Below are positions 34,250-46,810 of a stretch of DNA of 64,000 nt, piece after piece. The notes under the pieces are model-generated. The model saw only the letters and a program-made list of their open reading frames with translations. It had not been told where the DNA came from and made no database searches. How positions within the stretch are numbered: position 1 is the first letter of the stretch; the number at the start of each line of letters is the position of its first letter. The stretch lies in contig OZ038320.1 in assembly GCA_964035795.1 (NCBI GenBank), positions 23,392,589 to 23,456,588 on the forward strand. Direction: 5' to 3'. The translations under genes were made by a program, and so were the position numbers. Source of the DNA: Pterobdella sp. o SKG-2022 (lineage: Eukaryota > Annelida > Clitellata > Hirudinida > Piscicolidae).

Positions 34250-36320
34250 GGTCAACAAACACAAAGTCTTTATTTTAAAAATGAAGACACGAAGAAGACT
34301 AGCTTACATTATCGAGTGATAAATAAAATATATACTTTCTGTGTTGGCCTTAAAATTTGATTCATGCTATTATACTTCATCAATTATGTGAAATTTTCAC
34401 TTTCGACAAAGAAGAAAAAGCCATCTTCATCTTTTTGTAGTATATTAATCTAAATCACTAAGCTTTTCGAAATTCTTACATGATAAATGGGTGCCTAATT
34501 TCAATTACCGTTTTTGTGTTTTTTCAAAGCTTTAAACATATCGAAAAAAAGCAAAATTAATGAAACCAGGGTGCTAAATAGCTATATGACTAATTGTCAA
34601 AACCGCTTACAAAACTTTCTGAAAAAAAACCAAATTTTCACGATTGGCATTTGGAGCACCGTTGCAAACTCACAAAAAAAAACACTCTTTTCCATTATCT
34701 CTTGTTCATTCCGCTCGAGAAACAAACATCAAACAAATTTAAAAAAGAATCATTATCCTAGAGCCATCAAATACAAGAAATACTACCCTCATAAAGCCGT
34801 ATGCACAAAAAATTTGTCAATCTATCTTCGAGATGACGTTTAAAATTAAAGAAACAACCTAAAGCAAAATCTGTTTTACTAGTATCCAATGCATCGAGGT
34901 CGTTTTTGTTTCTGATCACTTTGAACGAAGCGTTTATATTCTGCTTTTTCTTTTCTCACTCCTTTTTTTTAAATATTCAATAACTTGAAAGAATTTCATT
35001 TTCATGCTTAAGAATAACCATTGAAATTGCATCAAGTTTTTACCCTCTTTCCGCTAGCTATTATTATTGTTTTGGGGAAGAAAAGTGGCTAATCCTCTTC
35101 TGATGAGAACCTTAAAAACTTTCTGAATTTTAGAACTTAACAATTGAAAATTTGAAAAAAAACACATGAAATATTCTTTTTAGAATCATAATAGTTTAAA
35201 AATTCATATTTTATGTCTTGTGTAAATTATATATATATATATATTTTTTGTGATTGAAGATAAATTTTGAAAAATAAGATATTCACGAGGATATGTAAAT
35301 TCTTTCACCCCATTGAAAGTTTTAACTAGTTTCGCACCCTTATGTCTTGGTTACGATCATCAGGAATGAGTTTTGACTCTATGTCAGTACAGGCTTCTGC
35401 TCCAAGAGGAACTTCGGCTTCCCAGTTTCTTGATGGCGTGGAACAATACGCTGCAGCAGCTGAAGCATGAGTTATTCTTGTTGTGGTCACAATGCATGTT
35501 GCTTTGCTTTGAGTGTAAGATTAAAATGAAGGTTGTGACAGTAATACGATTAAATAATAATAAACAATCAAAGATTAAAAACCATATTTTTTTTAGTTAC
35601 ATCTTTGATTTTGTGAAACAAAGCTGAACAGTTTGAGATCCTTCTTGCGCATCAACCAAATGTGATTTACAAGTTCCTGACAATCGTATCCGTTTCATTT
35701 TTTGATCACCCCAACTATCTTGTTTACATGACTTTCATATATTTGATTATATTATCAATGAACATTAATGTCGATATTATAAGAAAAAATTTTAGAACAT
35801 TTATGGCAAAAAAAACTAGAATTTTTGGTAAGTTTAGCTTTACCATAAAACGTTAGAATAAACTAAATGTGTTGAAATTATTGGTCTTTATAGTAAAATA
35901 ACTGTGTAGCTTCTTGTAAGTTCTAATTACAAACATTGAGAATGCATCAATTTTATAATTATCTTTGTGGTGAGGTACAATAGCCTGAATCTGAAAGTAA
36001 GGACAACAAACCCAAAGTATTTATTAAATGACTCGAAGCTTTTCGTAAGGCTAGCTTACATTATCACTTGATAATTATCTGTAATTATGTAATCTAAAGT
36101 TTAAAAGTTTATTTTTAAATCAATGGAGTATGTTTTAGACTTCGAAGAATAAAATTTTCTTTATTCATAGAGAAGTAAGTAGAGCATTGGAAATAGAGTC
36201 CAACAATTTATAAAAACTTATGATTACGTTTATTTAATTATTTAAATAAAAACACTTTTAGGAGTTTATTTTATTCCACGAAGCTTTTCGTAAGATGAAC
36301 TTACATTATCAAGTGGAGGT
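34250..36320 (+). repeat. Scattered arms of an ACGAAGCTT...TTACATTATC foldback family
   Basis: Arm-like pieces sharing CACGAAGCTTTTCGTAAG, CTAGCTTACATTATC and GTCAACAAACACAAAG occur at 34250-34325, 35998-36075 and 36268-36320. The same arm appears with an inverted partner at 52829-52975 and 53660-53965. These single arms look like remains of foldback elements. Confidence 0.5.
35745..35860 (+). mobile_element. MITE fragment related to the PRPF4 intron 11 element
   Basis: Shares the core ATTTTAGAACATTTAT, GGTAAGTTTAGCTTTACCAT and AAAACGTTAG with the elements at 13031-13207 and 40013-40134. Confidence 0.5.
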
Positions 36321-36559
36321 ACAAAGGAAAAATTGCCAACCTTGAAGTCTCAAAAGCTTAACTAATTAAAAACAAAAAAAAAATTGTTAGAAAAAATAAT
36401 TAAAAATAAATTAATTAATTAATCATAATAATTTGAAAAATGATGATAATCCTAATGATAAGATATGAAATGATGGTAGCAATAAATAAAATAAATAAAC
36501 ATAATAATTATACCAAAGAAAATGAAACATGCAAGTGGAATTATTTCTAAATAAAATAA

Positions 36560-37340
36560 GTCTCAATGTCCATTTGACCATTGATAGAAGGTTTATTAAT
36601 CATAATGTGGTATGCTTCTAATAATTTCCTCTTCTTATTCTGATGAGGGGCTCTTTCGATTGAAGTCTAGGTGAAACTCTGTCCGGGGTTTAAAGAAAAA
36701 TGTTTTGCTGGTTCTGAATTGCCCTTCAACCTATCCTATCATGCTCTTTCCACCTGGTTATGGCATTCTTCCTTGTTTCACCTATATAGACTTGGTTGAA
36801 ATTGCAAGTCCCTTTGTAAATGATGTTATGGTGGTGGGTCAACTTGTCTTAAATTGGAAATAATGATTTTATTTTTGATGTAATCAAAGAATAAGTAATT
36901 TTTATTTCATTGTTTGTAAATTCCCTAATTTTATTGATATATTTCCTAATTACAATTTCATTCTTTTTACAATATGGTATTCTTATATGTAGTGTGACTA
37001 TTTCATTAAACAACCAGTCTGGAATCGGAATGACACCATTGAATTTGGATTCTATAATCTCCTGTTGATTTTAAAGGATGTATTTTGGGTATCCCGCAGA
37101 CGTGTATGTTTTTAAAATTCCTCCTTAAAATTTGAGCTAATCTTCTTTGCCCTCAGAAGTTCGTTTTTCACAACACCTCTTTATAGTGAATTGGCACTTG
37201 TGAAGACCAGTGGAAGGGTATTTTGTTGGTTTTATTAACCATCCTGAAATCATAAGTAACATTATCAAATTATTGGATGCTTGTGTCAAGAAATTTTTTT
37301 GGGCTCAGCTCTGGTGAATTTAAGGTTTTGGTGGAAACTA
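36560..37340 (-). mobile_element. Penelope-like element relic with GIY-YIG endonuclease
   Basis: On the minus strand, an RT C-terminal part reads FLDTSIQ, NKIPFHWSSQVPIHYKE and LAQILRRNFKN. This matches the Penelope pattern of a short FLD motif, W.S..P..YK and repeated arginines. Further on comes a GIY-YIG-like endonuclease, YKGTCNFNQVYIGETRKNAI, then TRWKEHDR, with the typical YIG.T...R..EH spacing, and a tail FNRKSP. Stops and shifts are frequent. It lies within pseudocopy C of the phosphatase. Confidence 0.75.
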
Positions 37341-37828
37341 GTTAATTATTGGATTTTTTAGGTATAGAAATTTATCTATATAAATTTTAGTTGCTTTTTT
37401 CATAACTTTATGGGAAAATTTTATTAATTTAAAGACTGAATATAGTTTCATTATAGTTAGAGGTATTAATTAAAATACTAAAAAAGCTTCATCAGAACTT
37501 GTAGAAACAATAATAAGTAAAAATACAGTAATATATCTTAACTTTTAAGAATGCTGTACTTTTAAAGTTCCCAATTTTGAAAACATTGTGAGTTACAAAA
37601 AATTTTGTTTTTCCAAAAATATCCTTAAAACAAGGTTAAGTTTTGATTTCCCAACAGCCTGAAACTTGAATTACAGATGCAGGTTATGCGGAAGTATAGT
37701 TGATGTAGAGCATAAGGGTGGGGGAATATGAATTGTGTATATACGTTACAGTACTTGGTAAAGATCAAACAATTTGAACAGATTGTTTCTAAATAACTAA
37801 AGTTATTTTCAATTGTTTATTTTTTCAT

Positions 37829-37831
<3 letters not shown>

Positions 37832-37885
<54 letters not shown>
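37832..37885. repeat. (AT)n microsatellite
   Basis: About 54 bases of uninterrupted AT dinucleotide. Confidence 0.97.
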
Positions 37886-37886
<1 letters not shown>

Positions 37887-39287
37887 TAGAGAAAATTGAA
37901 AACTTTTCAATTAGTTTTATGCAAGGCGTTTCATCTAGAGTGGAGCCCTGTTATCCCATATTTTTTCGAGCTTTTTTTAATTAAACTATTAGAAAATAAG
38001 TTAACTTGAATGGACATTTTATATCATTTACAAAAATTTTAATTCTTATTCTCCAAGCTGAACATAAATATCCAAAATCAAAACACTTTTTATGGTTTAT
38101 TCAAGTACACGTTTATTTATATCTCCACTTAATAACGTGAGTTCAACTTACGAAAAGGTTCGTAAACTTAAATAAGTTTCGAAGAATGTTTCAATTTTGA
38201 ATAAAAACTGTAATAGAATTAGTAAACGTTACTAAGTTAAATTCAGTTCAGAAACAGCAAAGGCACAAAACGTAGACCGAACAACAAGCAAGCATTAATT
38301 CTAAGCAGTTTCGGCAAGAATGTTGTCCAAAGAATGGTTCGATAGTTCAAATAATTTATGAAGTATCATGTAGTTTTATAGTTTTTTATTTAAATATTAC
38401 TTGAAGCATTATAAACCGTACTTTTTGTGTTCATCAAATAAGAATATTTAGAAAACAAACTGAAAATATTTGGTTTGACATTTTATAAAAATAATTTTTA
38501 TATTCTTCATTTAAATGTAAAATTAACAATTATTTTATTATTTCATCAAAAGTATAAGAATTTTTCTTATATGAACTTACGTTTGCTTCATTGAAAAAAA
38601 TGAGTTTTATTGAATCAAATATCGCACGAAGCCTCTTGTAAGATTACCTGTAGAAAAATGCTTAGTACTGAGTCAGGTAATCTTACTGAAAATTTCGTAA
38701 ATACTTTGGTTTGATGAGGTTTCGAGTTTGTTTTAGTACATCCATCTAATAAAATTGATAATTTAACTAACTTGTGTTATCAACTACATTATCACTACTC
38801 CACAAAATATGTTAGTTCTCAAAAAGCTTCGCGCAGTTTTTCACACTTTCAAGTGTCGTTTCCAAAAATTTTTTTTTTGGATATTGAAAATTACACTAAA
38901 CCTGCACAAATATTTCAGTTCTTAAAACAAGCAAACAATATAATCAGTAATTTCAGCTAAAATAAATTTTTAATATTTGAAAAAGAAATTTTGATTTCAG
39001 AACTTACCTATATAGTGACCATATGCTATTGAACTAAAAAGAAATATTGAAAAAGCCGATAAGAAACACATAAAGAAGTTCCAAGTTGCTAAGCATTGCT
39101 TTAAGATTGGCCAATCAGTTATGCACCAATCATATGCTTTGTTAGGATTTTGTTAAAATTTATTATTTATTTTTAGAATTAAAATTATGCACAATGAATA
39201 TTCTTTAATTTAAAATCTATTTAAACAACCCTAAATGTGGATTTTCAACGCTGATAAGTCAATCCAAATGTGTGCAAATCAATTTTC

Positions 39288-39479
39288 ATGTATCATAATG
39301 TTTAAATGTTCATGGATTGTACAAACAGCTGTTAGTTGATGAATGTTAGTTTTTTTTTCATAAAACTTCTGAAAATAATTATTTTAGTACTTTTCTCAAT
39401 TTTTTTTGAAATTATATGATTGGTTCAGGAACTATAGGCTCGCCGTTCAATACTCTTGCCTGATTGCGAAATGCCTGTA
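39288..39479 (+). repeat. Dispersed 190-base repeat R-beta, copy 1
   Basis: Close match to 54058-54252: both start CATGTATCATAATGTTTAAA, contain GGATTGTACAAA and TTCATAAAACTT, and end with ACTATAGGCTCGC, then GCCTGAT.GCGAA.TGCCTGT. Shared sequence seems to begin further left in both places (GTTCCAAG). No coding content. Confidence 0.75.
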
Positions 39480-40012
39480 GAAACACATAGTAAATTGAAT
39501 TTCACGTCAAGTTTGCAACTAAACTGAACTTTAAATCAATTTATACGCTGAATCAATGATTATTTGAACATTAGAATCCTTATATAATGTTGAAACAACT
39601 AAATCCTATATCATACTAAAAGCTTATAGTATTGAAAATTCTTATTGATATCGTTTCATTTGGATATAAATATGATTCGTAGAAGCTTTTCGGAAATTCG
39701 TATATTAAACAATTTATTTATTTCATTTTAAAACACCAAGAAGTGAAAAGTTATAAATGGCTGTGATAATTAATTCTTTTTTTTTCATTCCAGAAGCCAA
39801 CGAAAAGAAGACTCACTGAAGCTCGTAAAAGTTGTTTCGAGTGCGAGGTTTTGACGAAACTAAAAGAATATCATCAGAATAAAAACATATAAAATGGTGA
39901 ATTGCTATATTCATGCTACATAGAAAAAACCATCAAATATGGGAAAATCTTGAAAAACTTAAAAGTTCTTATATAACTTTTCAGAGACATCGTATGTATT
40001 TATCTTCAATAT

Positions 40013-40134
40013 TTTGTAACGAAAAACGTTAGTTAACGTTTTATGATAAGGCTAAACTTATCGAAAACTATAGCTTTTGATTCTCAATAAATGTACTAAA
40101 AATTCCTCTTGGTTGATGTTTTTCGTTACAAAAA
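40013..40134. mobile_element. Foldback MITE copy
   Basis: Ends TTTTGTAACGAAAAAC and TTTTTCGTTACAAAA are inverted repeats around a core containing TTTTATGATAAGGCTAAAC and TCAATAAATGTACTAAA, which it shares with the PRPF4 intron 11 element. Confidence 0.65.
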
Positions 40135-40468
40135 GATTTTATATAACTTGTAAAAGCTTTTAAACTACAGTAAATATAATGTTACAAAACTTTCGATGAA
40201 TAATTTATAAATAAATCTATATAATAAATATACAATTTAGGGAGAAATAAAATAAAATAAAATAAAATATGGTTTGAATAATTCAAAATATCTCATCTAA
40301 CTTTCAGAATAAACGAAGAAAAATTTTTCAAATCGATAGTCGTAACCATGTTGCAATGCTAAGCTACACTAATAATGTTTTACAATAAGGTTTAGTTGCA
40401 ATAATATAAATTCCATTTTTAAGGAAAAAACTATTTTGAAATCAAAAAAGTGCACATAATTGATTAAA

Positions 40469-43400
40469 TTAATGAATTTTGCAAATAAAGCCCAAGTTTG
40501 TAAGAACCAAAAGAATATATGGGAAATAAGGTTTGTCAGCACCATTCTTGGTGCAATGACTTTCGTTTGAATACTCGCCCACACAGGAAGCATACATCAT
40601 CACATGAGCAACATAGGATTGTTCTTCTGTTGATTGAAACAAATGAGACCATGGTCCTATCGCATAAACTCCCACGTCCTCCGCTTAGTGTTCAAAAAAG
40701 TTTTTTGAAAAAAAAAAATATATATGTAAATTTTTATTCGTATGAATAAAAAATGAAGTATTTAAATTTTGTTTGTCACCTGCATGGCTTTCACTGAGAG
40801 ACCACACGCCCGAGTCTTGCTTGAATTCTTTATCATACATTTCTGAGCCAATATAATTTGATGGAATAATAAAAAATATACTGTTTTTAAAACACATACA
40901 TCTTGATTCACCTTTAGATTCTGTCAGGTCTTTTCTAAGTGTTTCAATAAGCTTTTCTCCTTCTTTTTTATACCGATGGTCCAAAGCTCCAGGTCCATTA
41001 ATGTATCCCATTTGAAGAACAGGTTTTCCATCTTGGATATAACTTTGCTCACTATCTCCAAAACCTGTAAGACATGCAAAACTATATTTAATAATTGTTG
41101 AAAGCTGCTCAAAAGATTCACCTAAAATGTTTTCCTCAAACAAAGCGTATCCACTGACACTGAAGGTGTGCGAATGATCAGCCGAAACGATAATTAACGT
41201 TTCGTGCAAATTCACTTTTTCCATGGCTTTAGAAATTGCATCATCAAAAGCCAAAGTATCTGCAAGAGCTTTTTGTCCCAAATTTGAGTGGTGAGCCTGG
41301 TCGATTCTACCCCCTAGCGGCCAATTTAGAAACATTATATATCAGTAGAATTTCGGAATTTTTAAAAAAGCTACCAAATAATTTTTTTATTTTAGCTTAA
41401 TTAATATCAGTTCGCAAAGAAATTTTATTATTTTTCATAAGTCAAATATTCATTCGGTAATTTAATTTAATTTCACTAGAATGCGAACTCTTGAATAGTT
41501 TATAAGATATTAATTACTAAGGATAAACAAATGAAACTGGAAAAATTATTGAGAACTGACCTTCGACAAAGAGAAAAAAACCATCTTCATCTTTTTGCAG
41601 TATTTCAATGGCTTTGACAGTCATATCAGCAAGAGATGGTTCGGTTTGTGGATCCCGATCCAATTCGTAATTCATATTAGAAATTTCAAACAAACCTTTT
41701 AGTTTATATAATTTAGTGCAATATAAATGATTTTTGAATTTTACTAAAATCTTTTTTTTTTTTTAAAATTTAAAAAAAAAAATTTTTTTTATAAGTCGTA
41801 ATTATCACATTTACCTAAAGCAAAGTCTGTTTTCCTAGTATCCAATTCATCGAGTTCTTTTTTGTTTCTAAGCACTTTGAACGAAGCGTTTCTTTGTTTC
41901 TTTCTCTTTTCCCATTCCTTATTTCAAAATTTTATAATTCATGATATTAATAAATCCAAATACTCACTCAAAAAGTTTCATAATGAATAATAATTATGAA
42001 AACTTGTATTAGGTTCTTTCCATCTTTTCGCCAGCTATTTCCATTGCTTTGGGGAAGAAAAGTAGCTTCTCCTCCACCAAAGAGTACCTTGAAACACAAA
42101 ACTACATTGAAAAATATTTTTGAAATCTTCTAAAGTGGAGCACAACGATCAATTCATTATTTTCAAATAAACCTTAATTTTTATTTGTTTTTCAGGTTAA
42201 TATTTTACTATTTTTTCATTCCATATAAAAATTTTGGAATTTTTTTATTTTTGAATTCGAAAAATTCAAATAAGCCCAACAATTTTTTTAAATCACTGAA
42301 ATCATAAAATAAGTATTGTTTTGTTTTGAAATAATATACGCAGTTTGTTTTTTGAAAAATAAAAGTTTTAAAAAATGTACTTAGTAAAAAGGTATTTTGA
42401 TGGCTTGAAACTAATCATGAAAAAATGAAGTTAAAATTTAAAAAATTCAGTTTCGCACCCTTATGTCTTGGTTACGATCATCAAAAATTAGTTGTGACGC
42501 TATGTCAGTACAGGCTTCTGCTCCAAGAGGAACTTCGGCTTCCCAGTTTCTTGATGGCGTAGAACAATACGCTGCGGCAGGGGAGGCATGAGTTATTCTT
42601 GTTGTAGTCACAATCCCTGTTGCTTTGCCTTCAGTGTAAGATTAAAATGAAGATTGTGACAGTAGTAAGATGGAATCATAAATTCATAAGAATGGAGTGA
42701 GTAAATAATAAATTTTTTTTTTTATAAATATTTATATTATCCTTGCTAATAAAACTTTTATTCATTTGTTGGGATATAGAATACTGAGAATCCGTCTATA
42801 GTCGTAATGATTAAAGTACAATTTTAATATTTGTGGTTTTTATGAGTAAAAATATTTTTAAAATTTAGACTGCATTATTTTTTGATTGTTGGTATTCTCA
42901 ATTCAAAAACATTCTTCATAAACCTTATTGGTTTGGAGTTTTTTTTTTAAATTTTCGGTAAAGCGTAAAAACTTGAAAACCATGAGGATAATTTTGATCT
43001 GATTAACTAAAAATAAAAATAATATTCCAACTTTTACCTTTTTTAATGGATTTATGTAAAACTGAATCAATTTCATTTCCTTCCACGTTTTCGCACGTTT
43101 GGTACTTCACATTTTCATTCACACCAAGTGTTCCATAGTTGGCTTTGACACCACTCTGATAAGCTGTGCCTGTCCCAGCACTATCAGGAGTTATCCTATC
43201 TACATTGTACGTCTGAAAATTATTTTTCGTTATGAATTTCATACGTAGTTTCGAAAAAAACTTCTTTTGTAGTGGAAACACTCATTAATGTCATATTTCT
43301 TTTTTTTCACATCCAGTATTTATCAGTGTTGATATAAATTGAGTTAAACGGTTATGAAGCATGAAGTTGATTGCAACTTTTTAAAGCTGATATTGCGTTT

Positions 43401-44871
43401 TTGGGTTTTGTGAGTATTTTAAGATTTGTGTATGCTGCTCACCAATAAATGCTTCTAATTTTTCATTAAATGTAATGTCCCCAGTCCCAAATGATTTCAA
43501 TCAAGCAATTAAGGGTTTCATAATAAATGTTTTTGACCTTACGCTAAATTTACTCAAAAACATTCTAGTACCCCGTTTTATAAAACTTTTTGCATTAACA
43601 CTTAATATAAACTAAATAGTATTGTTATCAATGTCGAAACTAAAGTTTTGGGAACTATATTCATTTAAGATTCTATTATACTAAACAACTTCATAGATAT
43701 CTACTAGACTTATGCTTCGACCCATGAAGCTCAGCTGGTAAAGCACTAGATTAACTAGCCAAAGTTGCTAGATTTGATCTTGCGTGGTCCGGCAATTAAC
43801 ACCTTTTTTGAGGTGTTTTCACTGCCTAAAACTTGTAGCGAGCGTTTTTATTTATGAGGAAAAGCTCTTCCTATAAATACCAGTTTACATTACATTACAT
43901 ACGAGATTAAATTGTATAATTATTTAATTTTTTTAACTCTTCAAACAAAGAACTTAAATAATTTCGCTTTTGAAAACTAGAACAAACCTAATTAATCAAA
44001 AAAAAATGTTTGACAAATACAAACACTGAGACTGACATTTATATAAAATAAATGATCTTTCAAAAAAATTTTCAAGCGCAGTTTTCAACACTAATTTGAA
44101 CGAAAACACAGCTTCCAACCCTGATAAGCCCAGCAAAAGGCATTTTCTCCCATGAAAGATAAATATCTTCTTTAGATAAGCCATACTTCTGACTTTTGAA
44201 AACCCTAGTAGCAGAAGTGGTCTGTAATCCCATTCCATCGCCAATAAACAAAATCACATTTTTGGCTTGTTTGACATTAATCTTCTTTTGCATGTTTTTA
44301 ATAGTTTCTTTAATTCTTTTTTTGCCCAATGCATTCCAATCAGTTTTAGCCCATGGGTAATGGAATTTGGTTTCTTCCAAAGCTCTTTTCATTCTGGCAT
44401 GACTGTGTCCCATTAACAAATCTCTTTTGTGGTCTCCTTCATCTATGGTTAATGAATGTGTAAAACTCAACGAATAAATGAAAAGATTTATTATCAATGC
44501 TAAAACAGTTATTTTCGTAGTTTTTGTTAAACTTTCCAATCACTTTCGTGAAATAATTATTAAATTTATTAAATTTGAAATTAGATTCTTATAGAAACAA
44601 AATATCTTATGTTGAATCACGTTTTCACTCAATTTTGAATTTCAATGATGAAATATTTTTACTTAATCTGTCTCTCATATTTCTTCCAAAATCTTTTGTT
44701 TCACACGTTTTAACAAAAACATTATTTGCATAGCGACTGTTCATTAAATTTTTTACATACGACATTCGTAATGAAAATATACTTGAATAGCAAATTTTTC
44801 AACAAACCTATATAATGACTTTGAGATAATGAGAGCAAAAATGAAATTACTAAAGTTTGAGCAACTTTCAT
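40469..44871 (-). CDS. Alkaline phosphatase B (GPI-type, intact)
   Basis: Eleven in-phase exons: 44871-44808, 44442-44120, 43212-43038, 42628-42459, 42087-42004, 41917-41815, 41695-41561, 41313-41122, 41064-40912, 40842-40780 and 40683-40469. They encode 558 residues. The signal peptide is [16 protein letters not shown]. Exons 1-8 and 10 have exactly the lengths of copy A; exon 9 is one codon longer. Catalytic motifs are kept ([34 protein letters not shown]). GGRIDQAHH replaces copy A's GGRIDHAHH but keeps the zinc histidine. The C-terminus is hydrophobic ([13 protein letters not shown]), suggesting a GPI signal. Exon 2 is also open upstream to an alternative ATG at 44539. Confidence 0.95.
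43717..43900 (+). mobile_element. tRNA-derived SINE, copy 4
   Basis: In intron 2 of phosphatase B, antisense to the gene. Box A region GAAGCTCAGCTGGTAAAGC, box B-like GCTAGATTTGATCTTG, and a 3' end with CCTATAAATACCAG and TTACATTACATTACAT. Confidence 0.75.
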
Positions 44872-46606
44872 TTTAACTCAATATTTTCATTGAAAAATTT
44901 TTTTTAATTATTCAAATTTGAAGTTGTATTCATTCTTTGCCCACTATTTAAAGGTTTTGAAACTATGAAAACCTGAAGTTATTAATTTTATTCCCTTTGT
45001 ATAATCAGTATATCATTCATAAAACAACGAAGGAAACTGCTTTATATTTAAGTAATTTGTTGCATATTATGTTTTATATTTGAGAGAGGGTTTTCAAATT
45101 ATATCTATATCGTTCAAACTTGGTACCGGTTGTGAAACTGAATAAAAAACAAATTTGCTTTAAATATACAAAAATAAAAAATTTGGTGTTTATAACATAA
45201 AACTTTTATAAATGTGAATATTTAGTAACCACCTTCGAAGTTTTTTCTTTTGGAAAAATATCTCGATTATATTTAATTAGGAGCATCAGGGCTACCCGGA
45301 AACCATAAATCCAGTGCCAAAAAGCATTCAACATTAGCTCCAAAGGTACCAGGTTCAAGTGCAATTTATTGCATAAAGCTTAAAAAAAAAAGAAATACTC
45401 TCACAATATCGGGCTCTAAATTTAGACTCTACAAAGGTGCAAACCCACTACGGATGCAGGAATACAATATTCAACTGAGCTTGCTAGTCATCACTTTAGT
45501 ATAGTTAGAGATTGAGTCTTACCTCACATAAAATGCATGTTAACTGCATATGGATATATAACTTAATTGTAATGCAAAAAAATTTTCAAACTTAAAATTG
45601 TTCATTATATAATTTCAAAAAATTTGAATTTTTAATTTATAATTCTGTGATTGTGTTTGTGATTGTGGTGATTAAAAGTCTATTTAATCTTCATGTTGTC
45701 TTGAAACCTCTGCGTGTGTTTAATCTTAGGATTTTATTTGTTCAGATTTCAATTTTAAAATTGAATCCAAACTAAACCTTGACTTTGAACAAATTCATTT
45801 TAAATCATGTAGTGGAATTCCTGAATAAATTTTGTTTAACAACTTAATTTATATTATAAGTATCTTTTTGCAAAGACTTTTAAGAAAACCGTATGTTGTT
45901 TTTTCTTATTAGTATACTATTGATGTTTTGTTGAAAAATTTTTTTTACACAAAATATTAGTACATTAAGTCAGGCTATTCTACATTATCAATAGTACATT
46001 AAGCCCTCAAAATCTCTGATATCAAAAACCCAAAAAAAATTCACCTCAAATATATAAATATTTTTGTTACTTTGAATGAATTTACAAGTTTTTGAGATAA
46101 AAAATTCATAGACCAGTATGTTTCATATCTCATCATATGTTTTGTAAAATAATATTTTGATTAGAAAAGCTCAACAAATTTTTCAATAAACCTTTCTTTT
46201 GTTTTTAATACATGTCATCAACTTCACAAAGATTTACCAAGCACTAACCATCAAGTGTTTAGCATATCAGAGTTATAATGGCAATCTGTATGTAACCTTG
46301 CTGAACACCTTTTCCAACTTCAAATGAAATAGGATACTTAAACAAAGCTTTTAGAGTTCTAATGTTAGGTTTGAAGTTGTTTGTAGTTTGCTTGTAGAAG
46401 AAGCTGCTTATTAAGTTCTTCATTCTCGTTTATTTCTAATTTCGCTTTTATGTTAGACAAGTTATTTTCACGAAATACTGTCTTATGAATTGGTAGAAGA
46501 AATTATTATCAAAATCCCTAAGAAGGCCATCTAAAAGCTGTAGCAACTTGAGAAAAATAACGGTGAAATTTATTACTAGCAAAAATTTTAAACGATGTTG
46601 TTTAAT
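44872..46606. other. Spacer upstream of alkaline phosphatase B
   Basis: About 1.7 kb of AT-rich sequence that should contain the promoter of phosphatase B near its right-hand 5' end. A GC-richer patch at 45280-45530 contains GGTTCAAGTGC, which is box B-like, but no box A or cloverleaf could be made, so I do not call a tRNA. No genes seen. Confidence 0.4.
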
Positions 46607-46785
46607 GTCGGCCCCTATAGCTCAATGGTTGAGCGTTAGACTAATTGTCTAAAGTTACCGGGTTTGATCCCGCGTGGACCCGCAATTAGCACCTATTCCA
46701 TAGTGTGTTTTCACTACATTAAATTTGTAGCAAGCGCTTTTATCTATAAGGAAAAGCGCTTTATAAATACCGCATTACATTACAA
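46607..46785 (+). mobile_element. tRNA-derived SINE, copy 5 (best preserved)
   Basis: Starts GTCGGCCCCTATAGCTCAAT (box A region), continues with GGTTGAGCGTTAGACTAATT and box B ACCGGGTTTGATCCC, then ACCTATTCCATAGTGTGTTT. It ends with the GCGCTTTTATCTATAAGG and AAAGCGCTTTATAAATACCG hairpin and CATTACATTACA. It serves as the reference for the other copies. Confidence 0.9.
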
Positions 46786-46810
46786 TGTTAGTGCCGATGA
46801 ACCGATATAA

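Larger units (their letters stand above)
34401..39071 (-). pseudogene. Alkaline phosphatase copy C, gutted pseudogene
   Basis: Remaining pieces in the order of the intact copies: exon 1 39071-39008 (64 bases as in A and B, signal peptide MCFLSAFSIFLFSS, good GTAAGT donor), exon 4 35507-35338, exon 5 35112-35041, exon 6 about 34960-34859 and exon 7 fragment about 34445-34401. I found no trace of exons 2, 3 or 8-11, so the catalytic serine and most metal ligands are gone. Exon 5 lost the GGGE loop and has a stop; exon 6 has a stop; the exon 4 acceptor has lost one G. Exon 4 is otherwise open and keeps RITHAS. A Penelope-like element lies in the gap where exons 2-3 should be. Confidence 0.88.

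Noticed and set aside
46607..46785. True tRNA gene
   Set aside because: A and B boxes are present, but the body extends about 100 bases beyond the tRNA-like part with a repeat tail, and several copies share that extension, so it is a SINE.
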